NCBI GenBank assembly: GCA_029747585.1
Contig: JAPEVF010000464.1
Span: 1 to 36,256, forward strand
Source: Pleurotus djamor
Taxonomy: Eukaryota; Basidiomycota; Agaricomycetes; Agaricales; Pleurotaceae
DNA: 36,256 nucleotides
Direction: 5' to 3'
The notes beneath the pieces are model-generated. The model did no database searches. It was given only the letters and a program-made list of their open reading frames with translations, and was not told the DNA's origin. Shown piece after piece: positions 20,011-31,367 of this stretch. Numbering within the stretch: position 1 is the first letter of the stretch; each line of letters starts with the position of its first letter. Both the position numbers and the translations under genes were made by a program.

Positions 20011-20993
20011 GAGGGTGGAACTGAAGGAGGACGAGTCGCGGGGAGTGGGGATTGGGAGTGCTCGTGAACGTCCACGATGAACAAACAGTTGACATGAGGG
20101 AGTGGAGGAGGTTTCTTGGGTAAAATAGTCACAGAGTGGCGGCGATGCTCCCATCCATCACAGTGGTTCAAAGGAAGCCGAAAATGGCTTCACAGATCGT
20201 TTGTGAACAGGAGTTTGCGGATAGGATGCGAGTATGCGTCATGAGTGCTTGAGTGCTGGGGGAGAGCGCGCAACTCGGTGGTAAATGCAGGCTCAGACCT
20301 CGGCACTAGCATTGCGCTGATTATTCCGGGAATCCTTCATTCAACATGGAGCAGATAAGAGGATGATAGAGAACGCGCTCGGGAGGCCGTATTCTTGTGT
20401 GTAAAGCATGCTCTATGGTCGCAAACTACCCGTCAGTCGTTCAGACAGTGGATGCTGGTGATCCCGAGTCACAGATGGTCCAGCTTGAAGTGACATCACC
20501 GGGAGGGCATTCCTCGACACCTGAGAGCATGTAGTAGCTACAACCTCAGAAATTGAGCGTCGTTGCTAGACTAGATAGAGTAGGGTTCGTTAAACGATGG
20601 GGACTGCGATGCGAGCCAGACAAAAACGCACCAGGGTGAAACTCAAACACCGTATCAACCTCCGAAGTTATCTAGTCATCAAGTCCAATGGGCTGAAACC
20701 GATGGTGTAGGATGGCGTCGCCGAAGGATACTCTCGCGGTTTCCCTCTTGTGTCTCCTTACGGCGTCCGGTGTCGATGAAGTCCGCCACCAAGGTCCCCT
20801 TGAGTCAATGATACAAGGCGCGGTGTTGGGGGATTGACGTTGGGGGATTGATGGGGGTCGGCTAAGGTAGGCTTTCCTGAGCCTCTCGTGCGACAACGTC
20901 AGTGCAATGTGATACTTCCAGGATGGCTGAGGTAATCGTAGGAGCGATCGGGCAGAACGGACTTGGGCTAAATTTGGCATCTGTGTGTGCCAG

Positions 20994-21001
20994 TGACGTC
21001 A
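20994..21001. promoter_or_regulatory. CRE-like palindrome TGACGTCA, spacer 3 proximal
   Basis: A perfect TGACGTCA about 30 bp after GGGCTAAATTTGG, the same pair as in the other spacers. Confidence 0.5.
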
Positions 21002-21316
21002 TTACGCCCTCGGTTTTTGTCTCTTTTGCCCCAGGGCATTCGTACTTCTATGCTTCGGTCAAGAGGTCAAGAATAAGACACCAGCCTCAGCATTAGCACC
21101 CACATAATCGAACAACAAAACTCACCTCTACGCTTGGAACCCAGGCAATTTACACGGTATTCCCCATCGTTTGCCTGACCATGCGCGATCTGAACGTGAA
21201 CCCTCTCAGAGTCACAACCACGCCGACCGGTCCTCCACTACCATCCTTAGAGGTCTTAGAGGTCTGGTAGAAAGATCCGTCGTCATTACAGCATGGAGTC
21301 CGCCCGTGCTCTTGGG

Positions 21317-21323
21317 TATAAAG
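21317..21323 (+). promoter_or_regulatory. TATA box of plus-strand relic gene, spacer 3
   Basis: TATAAAG, 31 bp before the ATG at 21354. The flanking GTACAC(G)AACTCTCCTCT is shared with spacer 1, which makes this the best core-promoter candidate of the relic gene. Confidence 0.5.
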
Positions 21324-21353
21324 TACACGAACTCTCCTCTCCGATCACCCACA

Positions 21354-21600
21354 ATGTCGCTGACTGGAGGAACCTCGGAAGCGATATCAATGCTTACCTG
21401 CCAGATGATGGAAAACAGTAGGAAAGGCTTGAGGCTCGCGTTCGTTGGGTGGTACGTTCACGGTCCTACCTGATGTCTTTCTCGATACTCTGTACAAGTG
21501 ACTATATTGAATTTCAGACTTCATTCTCGAAGCTGCAATCACCCAAACGCGTGCCTTCACGGTGTGGAATCGTGGTGATTGATGGAGAAGGAGGTGGTGG
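21354..21600 (+). pseudogene. Frameshifted 5' part of plus-strand relic gene, spacer 3
   Basis: It starts MSLTGGTSEAISM, matching MPLTGGTSEVISM of spacer 1, then loses 4 nt (ATGCTTACC for ATGGATGCTCGCC) and leaves the frame. The GTACGT donor and the second-exon region (GTGGAATCGTGGTG) remain visible. The function of the ancestral gene is unknown. Confidence 0.5.
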
Positions 21601-21652
21601 TGGGTTAGGAAGAGAATCGAGAAAGACCAATGACGCGGACAGCATGGCGTCG

Positions 21653-21660
21653 TGACGTCA
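21653..21660. promoter_or_regulatory. CRE-like palindrome TGACGTCA, spacer 3 distal
   Basis: A perfect TGACGTCA in GTCGTGACGTCACAGG, corresponding to the site at 5246-5253. Confidence 0.3.
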
Positions 21661-22522
21661 CAGGCACCCTGAAGCAAAAATATTTTGTCGGTCCGTTCAA
21701 CTTCTTCTTCCCTGCCAACACCGTCACGCACAGATGTCTTCGCTTCAAAGTACCATGGATTCATCTCTCTCGCCACTCATGGATACATTGCGTCTGAATA
21801 TATGAAGCTCTGAAGCTGAAGACTTGAAGGATCAAAGTGATTATTAGAGAGCCAGAAGAGTACTCACGGATTGAAGGGTGGTCATGGTAAGCAGTGAGTC
21901 TCTCCCACCCACTTTTTCCATCACACTACGACGACCATCGAATTACCGCGCACAACACCAAGACCATCGAAATATTGCACACAAGTATATAGGAATGCCC
22001 TTTCCTTCCGCCCCACGACCTGTTGATACACCCACGCCGATACCTCTTCCTTTAATCCCTACGCGGGCATCCACGCGAAGTGCATGCACGGCACAGTCGG
22101 TCAACAATACACTTCGCGGTCACGGCTTCCCTATCCAACTCTCCTCTGCATGAACGCAACGCGGCTGCCATGCTTCGGAAGACTTGGGATTGGTGTCGAA
22201 TCGTGTTACTCTAACGGACCTAGTCACCCAACCCACATCCCATCTAGCACCGCTGACTGGGAACATCGTGTAATTTTCTCATTCCGACGTGAGTTTCCGT
22301 TGCCTTCATTCCTCATATACTCCATGCTGAAGGATTCGTATAAAAGACATAGTCAATGCGATACTACTAGTATCACCACCACCTCCCTCTGCAACCATTT
22401 ATGCCTGGACCCGTCCTTCTCATCCCTTCGCTCCCCCCCAGCTTTCTGGAACCTTTGTCATTTGCCCCTCGTGCTGCACTCGGGTTGATCCTTGCCTCGA
22501 TCCGAGGAGACGGAGAAGGAGA

Positions 22523-22550
22523 GAGACGAGACGAGACGAGACGAGACGAG
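22523..22550. repeat. GAGAC microsatellite, spacer 3
   Basis: About five and a half GAGAC units come just before GTGGGGAAACTCTCC. The homologous site in spacer 1 (about 6277) has a single unit before the same flank. Confidence 0.85.
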
Positions 22551-22800
22551 TGGGGAAACTCTCCTCCTACCCAACCCCCATCGATTCCCGTTACGCCAGC
22601 AATCCCGCCCACGCATTGGCATTGACATTGGTGCAATCTCGGTGACGAACATGGCCACGTATGTGCATCAAGCGAGGGTATGCGACGTAGGCACACGCAT
22701 GAGGTAACCTGTCTTGTTTCGCGGGTATTGAACATGTCATTACAGTAATATATACATGAATAAGGTGAAAAAATTCTACGCAAGAAAGTTGTAAGATAAA

Positions 22801-25800
22801 TCAAGCTGTGTCTTCAATATCTTCCGTGTCGACGTCCCAAAGACGAAGTCCGCCCCACATACCTCCAGATACGAGCCGCTTCCCATCAGGTGAGAAAGCC
22901 AGCGACCAAACGGGTCCGCCATCATAAAAGTCCCAGATTTTCTCCCAGGTATGGCATCTCCATATCCGTATCCTGCTAAGCACGCTCCCCGTCGCAAGCA
23001 CCTGTCCATCGTGCTGGAATGCCAGACACCAAATTCCATCATCGTGGGCTTTGAAAGTGTGTTCGATCTTTCCCCGATCGGGGCTCCAAATCTTCACCTT
23101 GCCATCCTCGGTGCCAGCAACAACCCAATCTCCAGAAGGACTCCACGCGAGTGATCGTGCGTTTGTGGAATCTTCCAGCTCCATCAATGAGTCATCCGAC
23201 AAACTCCACACTTTGACGCCATCAGAATTTTGGAACGCCAATCGAGACCCATCCCTTGAGAAAGAAAGGCGCCAGATCGTGTCATCCCCGCCTTTGAACC
23301 TCTTGAAAAACTTCCATTGGTCTTCGTCCCGCCGCCCTAGCTTGATCCAGCCACTCTCATGCCCGGATGCCAGAGTTTGGCAGTCATCAGAGAAGCACAG
23401 AGCATTAATGTCGCCTCTGTCAACGTGTTCCTCTTCGTCAGTAGCTTTGATGACCAAGGGCGGCTCGGTTGTGGTGTTGATGACGCTAACCTCCCTTCCA
23501 TCCCTAACAGCTACATGCGAGCCGTCATGAGAGATTTTTGACCCCGTTCCTTTACACCGTATAATTTCCTTTGTAGGTTGAGTGGAACCATCCCAGATTG
23601 AGGGAACTTCAAACCATTCATCGGACTCCAGAAGATTCCTTGTGATAATGATTTGAGACGGATCTGCACCCAAGAAAGTGACATTGTAGACACCGCCTTC
23701 AATTGGCCGTTTCGCAATAAGAGCTGTGCACAATGGTCAGAATGATTGATATCTCCTCTACCACAATAACGACAAACCAAATGGTTGGAGAACTTTGAAT
23801 AAGTCATCTCGATGAGTCTTCCGAACCTCCGAGCCCCATCGGTACACTTGAGATGCCGATGGGTGGGGAACAGTAGCCGTAGGAATTTGCTTCTCGGGGT
23901 CCCAAGCGCGGGCGAAGAGTCGTACGAGTGTCTCCTTGCGTTCTGGCGATAGTGTTATTGTGGTGTCCCGCACTACAAGAGTGACTGTCTTGAGGAGGAT
24001 ATCATCCACCCCACGAACTTCAAGGAGAGATGACAGGCGTGTGGCTGCGTAAAATTGAGAAGGTGTGTGTGACGAGAAGGGAGAACGGTGACGCACAATC
24101 ATCCACGAATGACTGTAGTGTCTGTATGCCCACAGTCAGAGTATTCAATGCGGACCCTCGATCTCCCTGCCCAGATTCGAGGGCATCGCAGGCTTGAGAC
24201 AATGTACTTAGTATATGCAAAGCGTTCTCGAAGGGATCTTGCTCAATAATGGGTAAATCTTTCCCTTGCGAGTACTGGGAGAAAAAGGTTGGCCAATTGG
24301 GGATCCCCAGAGACTCGTGGAGAACCGCTTTCGGAAAGTATTCCGCGGCCTGGAACGATGTCAGGCTTCCCATTCGGAAGACTGAGAGGATAGGAACGCG
24401 CACCTCTGGGATTTTCGCCACAATGAATGACTGATGCATCGAAATTGAGCGCGTGGAGTCAAAAGATTTTGGTATGAAAAGTTCACGCACTCCGGGCATC
24501 TTGTGGGATGCATCACTTTCATCTACTACTTCCTCGAGTGCCAGGTGCGTTTCGGGTGAGGAGGCCTAGCAGTTGTGCTCTTAGGTTGTCTGACAGACAG
24601 GGAGCGCCGTTGCAAATACCTTGAACATGGCTTCCAAAAGTGATTCGTCATCCTCATCGAAGAAGTTGAGATCACTCTATCATTGCATGTGAATCAGGGA
24701 ATCTCATGACATGAAAGCCATGGCACAGACCTGATATGTTGTTTTGTCTTCTGTCTGACCATCTGACGACGGGTCTTCTGTTTCCGAGCGGTTTGGGAGT
24801 GTGCCGAAGACGGATTGATGGATAAGTTGACCGGGTTGGATTTTTCGGGGTTCCCCAAGATGAGGCCTTGACAGAGAATCAGTCGAAACATGCCCGGTAG
24901 ATGCAACGAATATGTTCAGCTCACCACCACGTCAGGCTATCTTTGTCCTTATAGGAAAGTGCCCCAAAGGGAATTATCTCCAGAAGCATCCAAACTCCTG
25001 TCAGCGATTCCTTCGGAATCACAGCCACCCAGTTTCCTGTATACGGTTCAATAAGGAGACCGCAAAATTGAGCCTCGTATGTCATCCAACGAAGCGAGTC
25101 GCTGAAGTTCTCCAAATACTCGTTTTGGACATTCCCACCACCACTGACGAGGTTTACATTGAATGAAAGGAAGGGATAAACACATCAAGGTGTTACTCAC
25201 ATGTCGGAGTGTGTTCCCTTGAACCAGACTTCCTTCACATCGCCTCGGGTTTCTCCTTTGATGGGACCTAGACCTCCGTTCACGTACTCTGGTTGAAATT
25301 TGGCTCGACGCTCGTCCAAAGCAAGTGCATGGCGGAAGTGGCAAACATGGCCCATGCCAGATACCGTCTCTGGTAGAGACTTTCCTCGGAAAACTCCGAT
25401 CGAAGACACCGTATCCCTTGAATCGTTCATATGAATATTGGCGATGAAGGGAGGGGGAGACATGACACACCATGCGCCGACGAAATGGACTTTATATAAC
25501 ATCCTTGTGACACAGGGACTTCTTGAACGACCAGCAGAGTTCGTCTTCCTCGCTATTGAATATTGGCCGCTTGTTGTTGCTTTCCGACGTTCCTCTCGCC
25601 TCGCCGTCCGTCTGGGTTGAGCTTCGCTTCGAGTGAGCCGTCGCGGCAGTGTATAACTCATACGCGCTAACCATCCAGTGGTACGTGTCAGCCTACCATT
25701 ACGGAAAAGATGCAGTCAACATACAAGGGAATCTGTGTCTCGTTTCCTTTATGGAGAAGGCCCACCCTTTCGATCATGCCCGCAATGACGCGGACTTGAT

Positions 25801-26434
25801 AGGCACCCCTCGAAAAGCCTGTCAAGTCGAAGGTATTAGAACGAAGCTAATTCACTGATTGCGAGTACCCACCGAAGAGAAAAATTCGGTCACCGGGCTC
25901 ATAGTTTTCAGATATCCACTTGTAGGCAGCATAGATAATCCTTTCGAAATTCCTGTAAATAAACTCTGTCATGGAACAATGCATCCAAGCGCAAGAGGTA
26001 GCATACCAGGCAATTGCGGTATCAATGAGATTGTAGAGGACTTGTTTTAGGTAGCTGAACGAGCGAAAGGACGGCCGAGCGTAGGTACCAATGCCGCTAT
26101 TGTAGTAAACAAGCTGTTCTATGTCGCCGCCGCTTTTGATGATTCGGCTGAAGATTTCAACGACATTGGTACTCTACGTCGACGTAAGTACGGGATGTAT
26201 CTAGATGGACCAAGGAAAACGAACATTGACACTGAATTGGTTGGACGTGCCGTCGAGGTTGACGATGAGGTTACGCCTCTTCCGTCCGCTGGGGAGAGGA
26301 TCACGATGCGGACAACCAAAGAGAGCGGTACGAATGTCGGGTTTGGTGTCTTCTGCGGTGGGTTTCGGTAGTCGAGGGGGATTGGCGTCTTCGGGTACGC
26401 GCAGACCGGGCATTGGGGGTTGTTTGGACGACAT
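22801..26434 (-). pseudogene. Copy 4: DUF2235-WD40 gene broken by a 4-nt insertion
   Basis: Fourteen exons can be placed: 26434-26225, 26173-26007, 25952-25873, 25818-25725, 25666-25471, 25416-25201, 25143-24925, 24866-24731, 24676-24620, 24565-24491, 24430-24404, 24349-24097, 24044-23778, 23723-22801. All but exon 5 fit the family phase; exon 5 has four extra bases (TATA, near 25494) that create TAA at codon 242. The predicted product keeps DGT and GFSRG (Ser155) but loses WDTV, the His motif, the linker and the propeller. Downstream exons are still open, and the seven WD40 blades are readable over 308 codons, so the break is recent or the 3' part is used another way. Blade 3 also has Gly for the conserved Trp of the WD pair (IKLG for IKLW). 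It starts at MSSKQPPMPG by alignment. Confidence 0.85.
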
Positions 26435-28200
26435 GGCGAAGGAGTGACAAGGGATCTTGGACAACAGAGTGAGAGAGGACGAGAGAACGAGACGGGAGGA
26501 ATCCTCAGTAAGGAGTTGGGGAAGTGATGAGCTTTGAGGGTGAAGACTACCTTGAATATGTACATTCTGTCCACGATGCGAGATTACAGCGCCGTATCAA
26601 CGAGGCAGACAGCAATTGGCACGAATGCGGCCCAGGAAGCCAAGAACGTGCAAAATCACTATGTAACTCGGAGATCGTGAGTTCATACATTCAGTTGCGA
26701 ACCCCAGATGACGCTGATAGAAGGTTCTCTATGTCAAGCGGTGGACAAGCTGTGGATGCGGCGAGGCAAAAAATACTTACGTGGGTAAGTGACGAAGCTG
26801 ATAGAACCCCACTAAAGCGCTGAAGGATGATTTTAGACAAATGAACGATGAAGAAGCACGACGNAAAAACATACACGAAGTGATACGCATGTCTGCCTTG
26901 CTTTTTGATTGTAACTGGTCGCCGATAACTTGGATTTAAGCATGCTTCGTGGTCAGATGAGAGCCACAATCACACACACCTTCAGTGCTCCGTGTATAGC
27001 AAAGCGGTAGATGAAGGCACTATCGACAGAGCCGAACACGAAGGGACAATCAAGAAGTTCCCCTCGTGTAAGCACGGCGCGAACGGGCGTCGGACATCGC
27101 CGTTGAACCCAAGTCCTGATTCAAGTACAACAGAGAAAGAAGTATCACCTGAGAGAACGCACTATCATCTCGCTAGATGAGGGTAGTTTTAAGTTGCGTT
27201 CAGAAATTCCGAGTCTCACCCCTTCGCACTGCCGTGACGTGTGTTTAGCATTGTGCATATGAAGGTTCGCGATGCGGCGGCGATGGTAGGGTAGGCCCAG
27301 TCTTCGAGTCCGTAGAGACTTTGAACGGCTTCATAAAGATGCAAGTCTGCTTCATTGGAATCTAAGAAGCGCGACTCGGTACTACTGGCCAGAGTTTGCA
27401 TTGTGTCAGACCCAGAGCGCATGGTGGTCAAGAGCAAATCTCTTAGGCCGCGTTGTTGATTGTTGTCGAGTTCTATCAGTCGGAGGCTTGACTGCTTAGA
27501 ACTTTGTACGTGTGCTCTACACATCCTGAATCGTATGGAAACACTGGCTGATGCACCAGTGCAAGAGAGTTTGGCGGGATATACCTTTATTATAGAGTCA
27601 AAAAGAGCATCAACGAAGGGCAAATGAGAATCCAGCAGTGGACTGAATGTCACGATCAACGACTTACAAGAATTATTGCTCCCGCACGCCTTCGGATTGA
27701 CCACTAGCGCATATATCCACATTCGTTCATGGCGATGTATCCTTAGTCGCCTCCAGTCCGCCTATGCAATCGCATCCCGAGTCTACATCCCCCTTGAACA
27801 GCCCGGATACGGCAGACACAAACGCAGGCACAGGATTCGCCTTCATTGAGTAGAGTAGAGCGCTGTCGTTCCTCATCTCAGGACAGATACCCCATTTCAT
27901 GTTTCAGCCAAACGCATAATCGCATCGGCCTGGCTACCCGTCCCAGCTCGCTCGACCACCTCAAGCATGGAGATGTCCTCTACGAAAGCCATAAATGCGT
28001 CGAATAGTTCTCCTTCATGCCCTCAGGAGCTGGTGGGGGACATTCCTCGATATTTGGGAGCGTGCAGTTACTACCTGCAACCACAGATAATTGAGCTTCG
28101 TCGCTAGATTTAGGATTTGCCAAACGCACCAAGCCTACTGAAACGTTGTACCAATCTAGAGAAACTGTGCAGTTGAAGGGAGAAAAGGATGTGGTGGATC
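26435..28200. promoter_or_regulatory. 5' flank of copy 4 and start of spacer 4
   Basis: The first 0.6 kb shares patches with the flanks of copies 2, 3 and 5 (GCGCTGAA near 26816, CACACACACCTTC near 26971). No clear TATA box was seen near the start codon. The remainder holds the minus-strand relic listed at 27216-28030. Confidence 0.35.
27216..28030 (-). pseudogene. Minus-strand spacer relic, best copy, unknown protein
   Basis: I do not recognise this gene. The last open stretch (27216-27480) has good codon use and reads NEADLHLYEAVQSLYGLEDW then AYPTIAAASRTFICTML, with a stop at 27216. Upstream, a possible GTATAT donor near 27588 follows VDALFDSIIK, and skipping to TCAAGC near 27485 keeps the frame. 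Further upstream (about 27905-28020) LFDAFMAFVEDISMLE runs to a TGA. These pieces suit a helical, mostly cytosolic protein. Homologous pieces at 19385-20010 keep some of the same protein frame, which argues for former coding. Two or more frame breaks suggest decay, but a real gene with unseen introns is possible. Confidence 0.4.
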
Positions 28201-31200
28201 GGACCTGGGCTAAATTTAGCATCCGGTTTCGTTTTGTGTGCCTGTGACGTCATTATACCCGTTTTTGCGTATGTCCTAGGCTGGAAACCAACCTCTTATG
28301 AAAAGTTTGCTCGGGATTCAACGATTGAAGTATTGACGAGTCAACCAACCTACATGCATTCATGAGCTGCCTTTTGAGCTAGAGGATAGCGTCGCCCAAT
28401 AACACGCTTTGGTGAGTAAGGCTGCTTCACCGAGTCTGATGTCCTCACCACTGACAGACTTGGTTTCTTCTTCTCATTTTTGCCACCAGTTGAACGCTTC
28501 GTATCCTCGTACCCTCGCATCTGGACTCCGCCACTTTCTTAGGACCAACCACATCCATCCTTCCATTCTGCTCTGAGAATTGGAAGGGCAGTCGCTGCTA
28601 TTAGTATCAACGACGTTGGATTTCCTTGGACCGTCTGAGTATCACATGCTCGCGTACGGAGGCTCTCAGCTACAGACAGGGATACCGTCTAATCGTGTTC
28701 AGGAATCAGCTCTCGTGCCCTCATGGTGGTGGAATCATGGTGGTTGATGGAGGAGGCGGCGGTGGGTGGTGGGTAGGACGATAATCGAGAAAGACCAAGG
28801 CACAGAAACATTCCTACCCACCTCTCCAAGATTTAGTGTCCCATCCCAATCCTGACGCCAACCCAAGCACTGTTCAACAACATCGTCATCCATCTCATCC
28901 CTTTCGGCATCCGACATCGGATACGCTGACCTTAGAGTCTATAATCTTACTCCCCGTTCATTCGCCAACGCCAACGCCAATGCCGTACATCGCCGGAATG
29001 TTGGGCATCGGCGTCGAGTCGTATTACTCTAACGGACCCAACCTGCCTCCCACCGTTGCTGCCTCTTTGCTCGGCCTACTTCTATCCATTTCGCGGCACC
29101 GTTGACTCGATGTATATGGGGAACAGAGCTTGGGAGCATCGTACGTTTTCCAAATTCCAAAGTCCAATGGGGGTCCTCGTCATGGTTCATCTAGTACTAC
29201 TCCATGCTGAAGGCTTTACGCAGACGTTACAGTATCTCCACCACCGAACACCCCCTTCCTTTCCTCCGCGACCATCAAGTCTAAACGCTTTGCGCTTTCT
29301 CGTCCTTTCGCACCCGTTGCGTATCTGCCTCCCCTCTCCTCTTTNGGTTCCCCCGCTCTCTACCCTGTACAAAGGTAACCGATTCGCTTTCCTTGCAATA
29401 CTTAGCCTATCGGAGAATTCTACGCACTTGAACAGGGTCATTTGCCGCAAAGAGCCTGTCAAAAAAACATCGAATTCAAAACTTCCGTCTTCGCGAGTCT
29501 TTCCCAAGGATCCATCTCCACCACGCCATGACCCACCGAGTTGGTGTCATTTCCTCCGCATGAAGCTCAAGCTCAGTGCAGACCAAGTTGATCATCTTCG
29601 CGATAGCTTCTCTTCGCGTTCGATCATAGAGTATTGGTATCGGGGAGACGGGGACTACGGAGAAGAGGGACGAAGAGGAAACTTCATTGGGAAGCGGGGA
29701 GTGGGACTCGAAGGGATGCGGATTTGTATGGAACCAGGAAGCGCACCGCTACGGGGGACGACTGGATGGCCGTGACATGCGGAGGATGAATCGGCGGTTC
29801 CCAATGCTCTCATCGATCACCAAGCTCGAGACGTGCTGGATACCTCAACAGCCTTAACTTCGGGGTCCACCTTACCGAGGGGGGAAGTCAATGGGCGCGT
29901 CATTACTAGTGACGGGGCTTTGGAGTTGGGTGTGTCTGGATTGAGAGGGCGAAAGGGGGGACTGGTGCTTAGTCTGCGGGATAGAGAACGAAGGGACTTG
30001 TCAAGAACGTGTGGGGACGGCGAGTGCTCAGAATGAGACTCCGCGGCGCCACCATTTAGTTCCTCGGAGCGCTGAACTTGAAGCGTTGCTAGGCTTTCGG
30101 AGCAGCTCACCGCGAATACAATTCCTCACGACGAAGAGCCAAGTCCAAGCCCAAGCTAAGCAGTTGGTCCCTCACTTACGCAATAATCGTACCCATTCGC
30201 GGCCCATCCGTTTTCCTCGATGTTCTTTCGATCTCACCGGTCATGAGAGACCTGCCTGAAATCCACCACTTCAGTTCAACCAATCGAGCTTGCAGAGATC
30301 TGGTCGCTGCTGTGCACATGGAATTTGGTTTGCTAAAGGTTAAGATGATGAGTACTTGGGGGAAGAGGAAGAGGAAGAGACGCCCAATTTCCGTCATTTT
30401 ACAACTTTGATCGCGCGTTCTTCGTTTTGTTCACCGCCCAACCGTCTATTTCGTACCTCCTTTGATCGAACTCGACGCACTCGCCCGGTGCATATCAATA
30501 TTCAAAATTTAATTCCTCATCTCATGGTACACCCTTATAGGCCCGGGAAGAATGGACGAAGAAGGACTCATGGACATCATGCACCAGGTCCTCAAGCTCA
30601 TCAAGAGCACTAAGAGTAGCATTTGATTGGTGCGTTGCGCTTACCATTATCGTGACCTATAAACATCCCCATTCAATATCCAAGCTTCAGTAACAGGACT
30701 GCAAGCGTCGCTCAGGACGTAGCTTCGTTCCGCTACCTCCCTTCTTCCTTCCTTTGAGCCTTCACCTCCCCTCCTGCATCCTTTGGGTTCCTCGAAAACT
30801 GAAACGATCGCCGAAACCACCATTGTGACCGTCCCCCTTCTCCTTCTCCTACCCTTCGCGGTGATGGAGGAAGTGTGAACGTCTTCGCATCGATAACTTG
30901 AGCTTGAAAGCTCATGACGCGAAGATAGTCGAGACTCAAGACTCGAGAGGGAGTGGGAGTGGGAAGGCTTGTCCCAGGATCCCAGCCGGTTCGACCGTCG
31001 ACAAGTCCCAATCGCTGGTACCACCGAGTCGAACCCCCAAGTCGAATCAAGCTGTCTATTCGACCCAGTTTGTGTTTTTTTGAAAAAAGGAGGCCATAGG
31101 AATTGTCGAGAATATATATTCAACACCATCCAAGACGTCGAACGCGTGGGCGGAGTAATTTCGCCCGTGCATTGACATTAGCACAATCTCGGCGACGGCG

Positions 31201-31330
31201 AGGAACATGGCAGCACACATGAAGCGAGGAAGCGGGATATGCGAGGTATGCACAGTGGTCTGTCTCGTTTCGCGGGTATTCAAGATGGCTTCAATATGTA
31301 TATACGTATGTGTGAATGAGTACAATAGTT
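28201..31330. repeat. Spacer 4 duplicated block
   Basis: Homologous to spacers 1-3. Landmarks are GGGCTAAATTTAGC and TGACGTCA, the TTG|GTGAGTAA intron-like segment (28412-28489), GTGGTTGATGGAGG (28738), ACTCTAACGGACCC (29028), CCTCCGCATGAAGCTCA (29559), GATACCTCAACAGCC (29839), GTTCCTCGGAGCGCTGA (30059), AAAGCTCATGACGCGAAGAT (30908) and TTCGCCCGTGCATTGACATT (31159). One segment (29570-29860) stays open in places but no full gene is visible. Confidence 0.7.
28245..28252. promoter_or_regulatory. CRE-like palindrome TGACGTCA, spacer 4
   Basis: A perfect TGACGTCA after GTGTGCCTG, about 35 bp after GGGCTAAATTTAGC, as in the other spacers. Confidence 0.5.
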
Positions 31331-31367
31331 GTAGAGAAAAATCTATGGAACAAAGTTGTAAGATAGA

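Larger units (their letters stand above)
18476..20960. promoter_or_regulatory. 5' flank of copy 3 and start of spacer 3
   Basis: The first 0.8 kb aligns in patches with the 5' flanks of the other copies, including a TTCACCGTAATCTACACGAG-like block near 19175 (minus strand). It then contains a decayed minus-strand relic (19385-20010, listed separately) and a 15-bp tandem repeat. From about 20070 to 20960 only short matches to 28040-28200 are visible. No intact gene was found. Confidence 0.35.
20961..22760. repeat. Spacer 3 duplicated block
   Basis: Homologous to spacers 1 and 4. It keeps the GGGCTAAATTTGG/TGACGTCA box, a GCATTCGTACTTCTATGC segment (21039), the TATAAAG box and start codon of the relic gene, the GAGAAAGACCAA segment (21620), the second TGACGTCA, the ACTCTAACGGACC segment (22207), CTCCATGCTGAAGGATTCG (22320) and CGCCCACGCATTGGCATTG (22608). 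The intron-like segment of spacers 1, 2 and 4 is missing. Confidence 0.7.

Noticed and set aside
27216..27722. Intact 168-residue minus-strand gene
   Set aside because: The 3' half looks coding, but the 5' half has poor codon use, and the related segment in spacer 3 is frameshifted. It is kept only as a relic with low confidence.
29056..29775. 239-codon plus-strand open frame in spacer 4
   Set aside because: It spans an n base and several landmark repeats, and the homologous parts of spacer 1 are frameshifted against it. Codon use is not convincing. It is treated as relic DNA.
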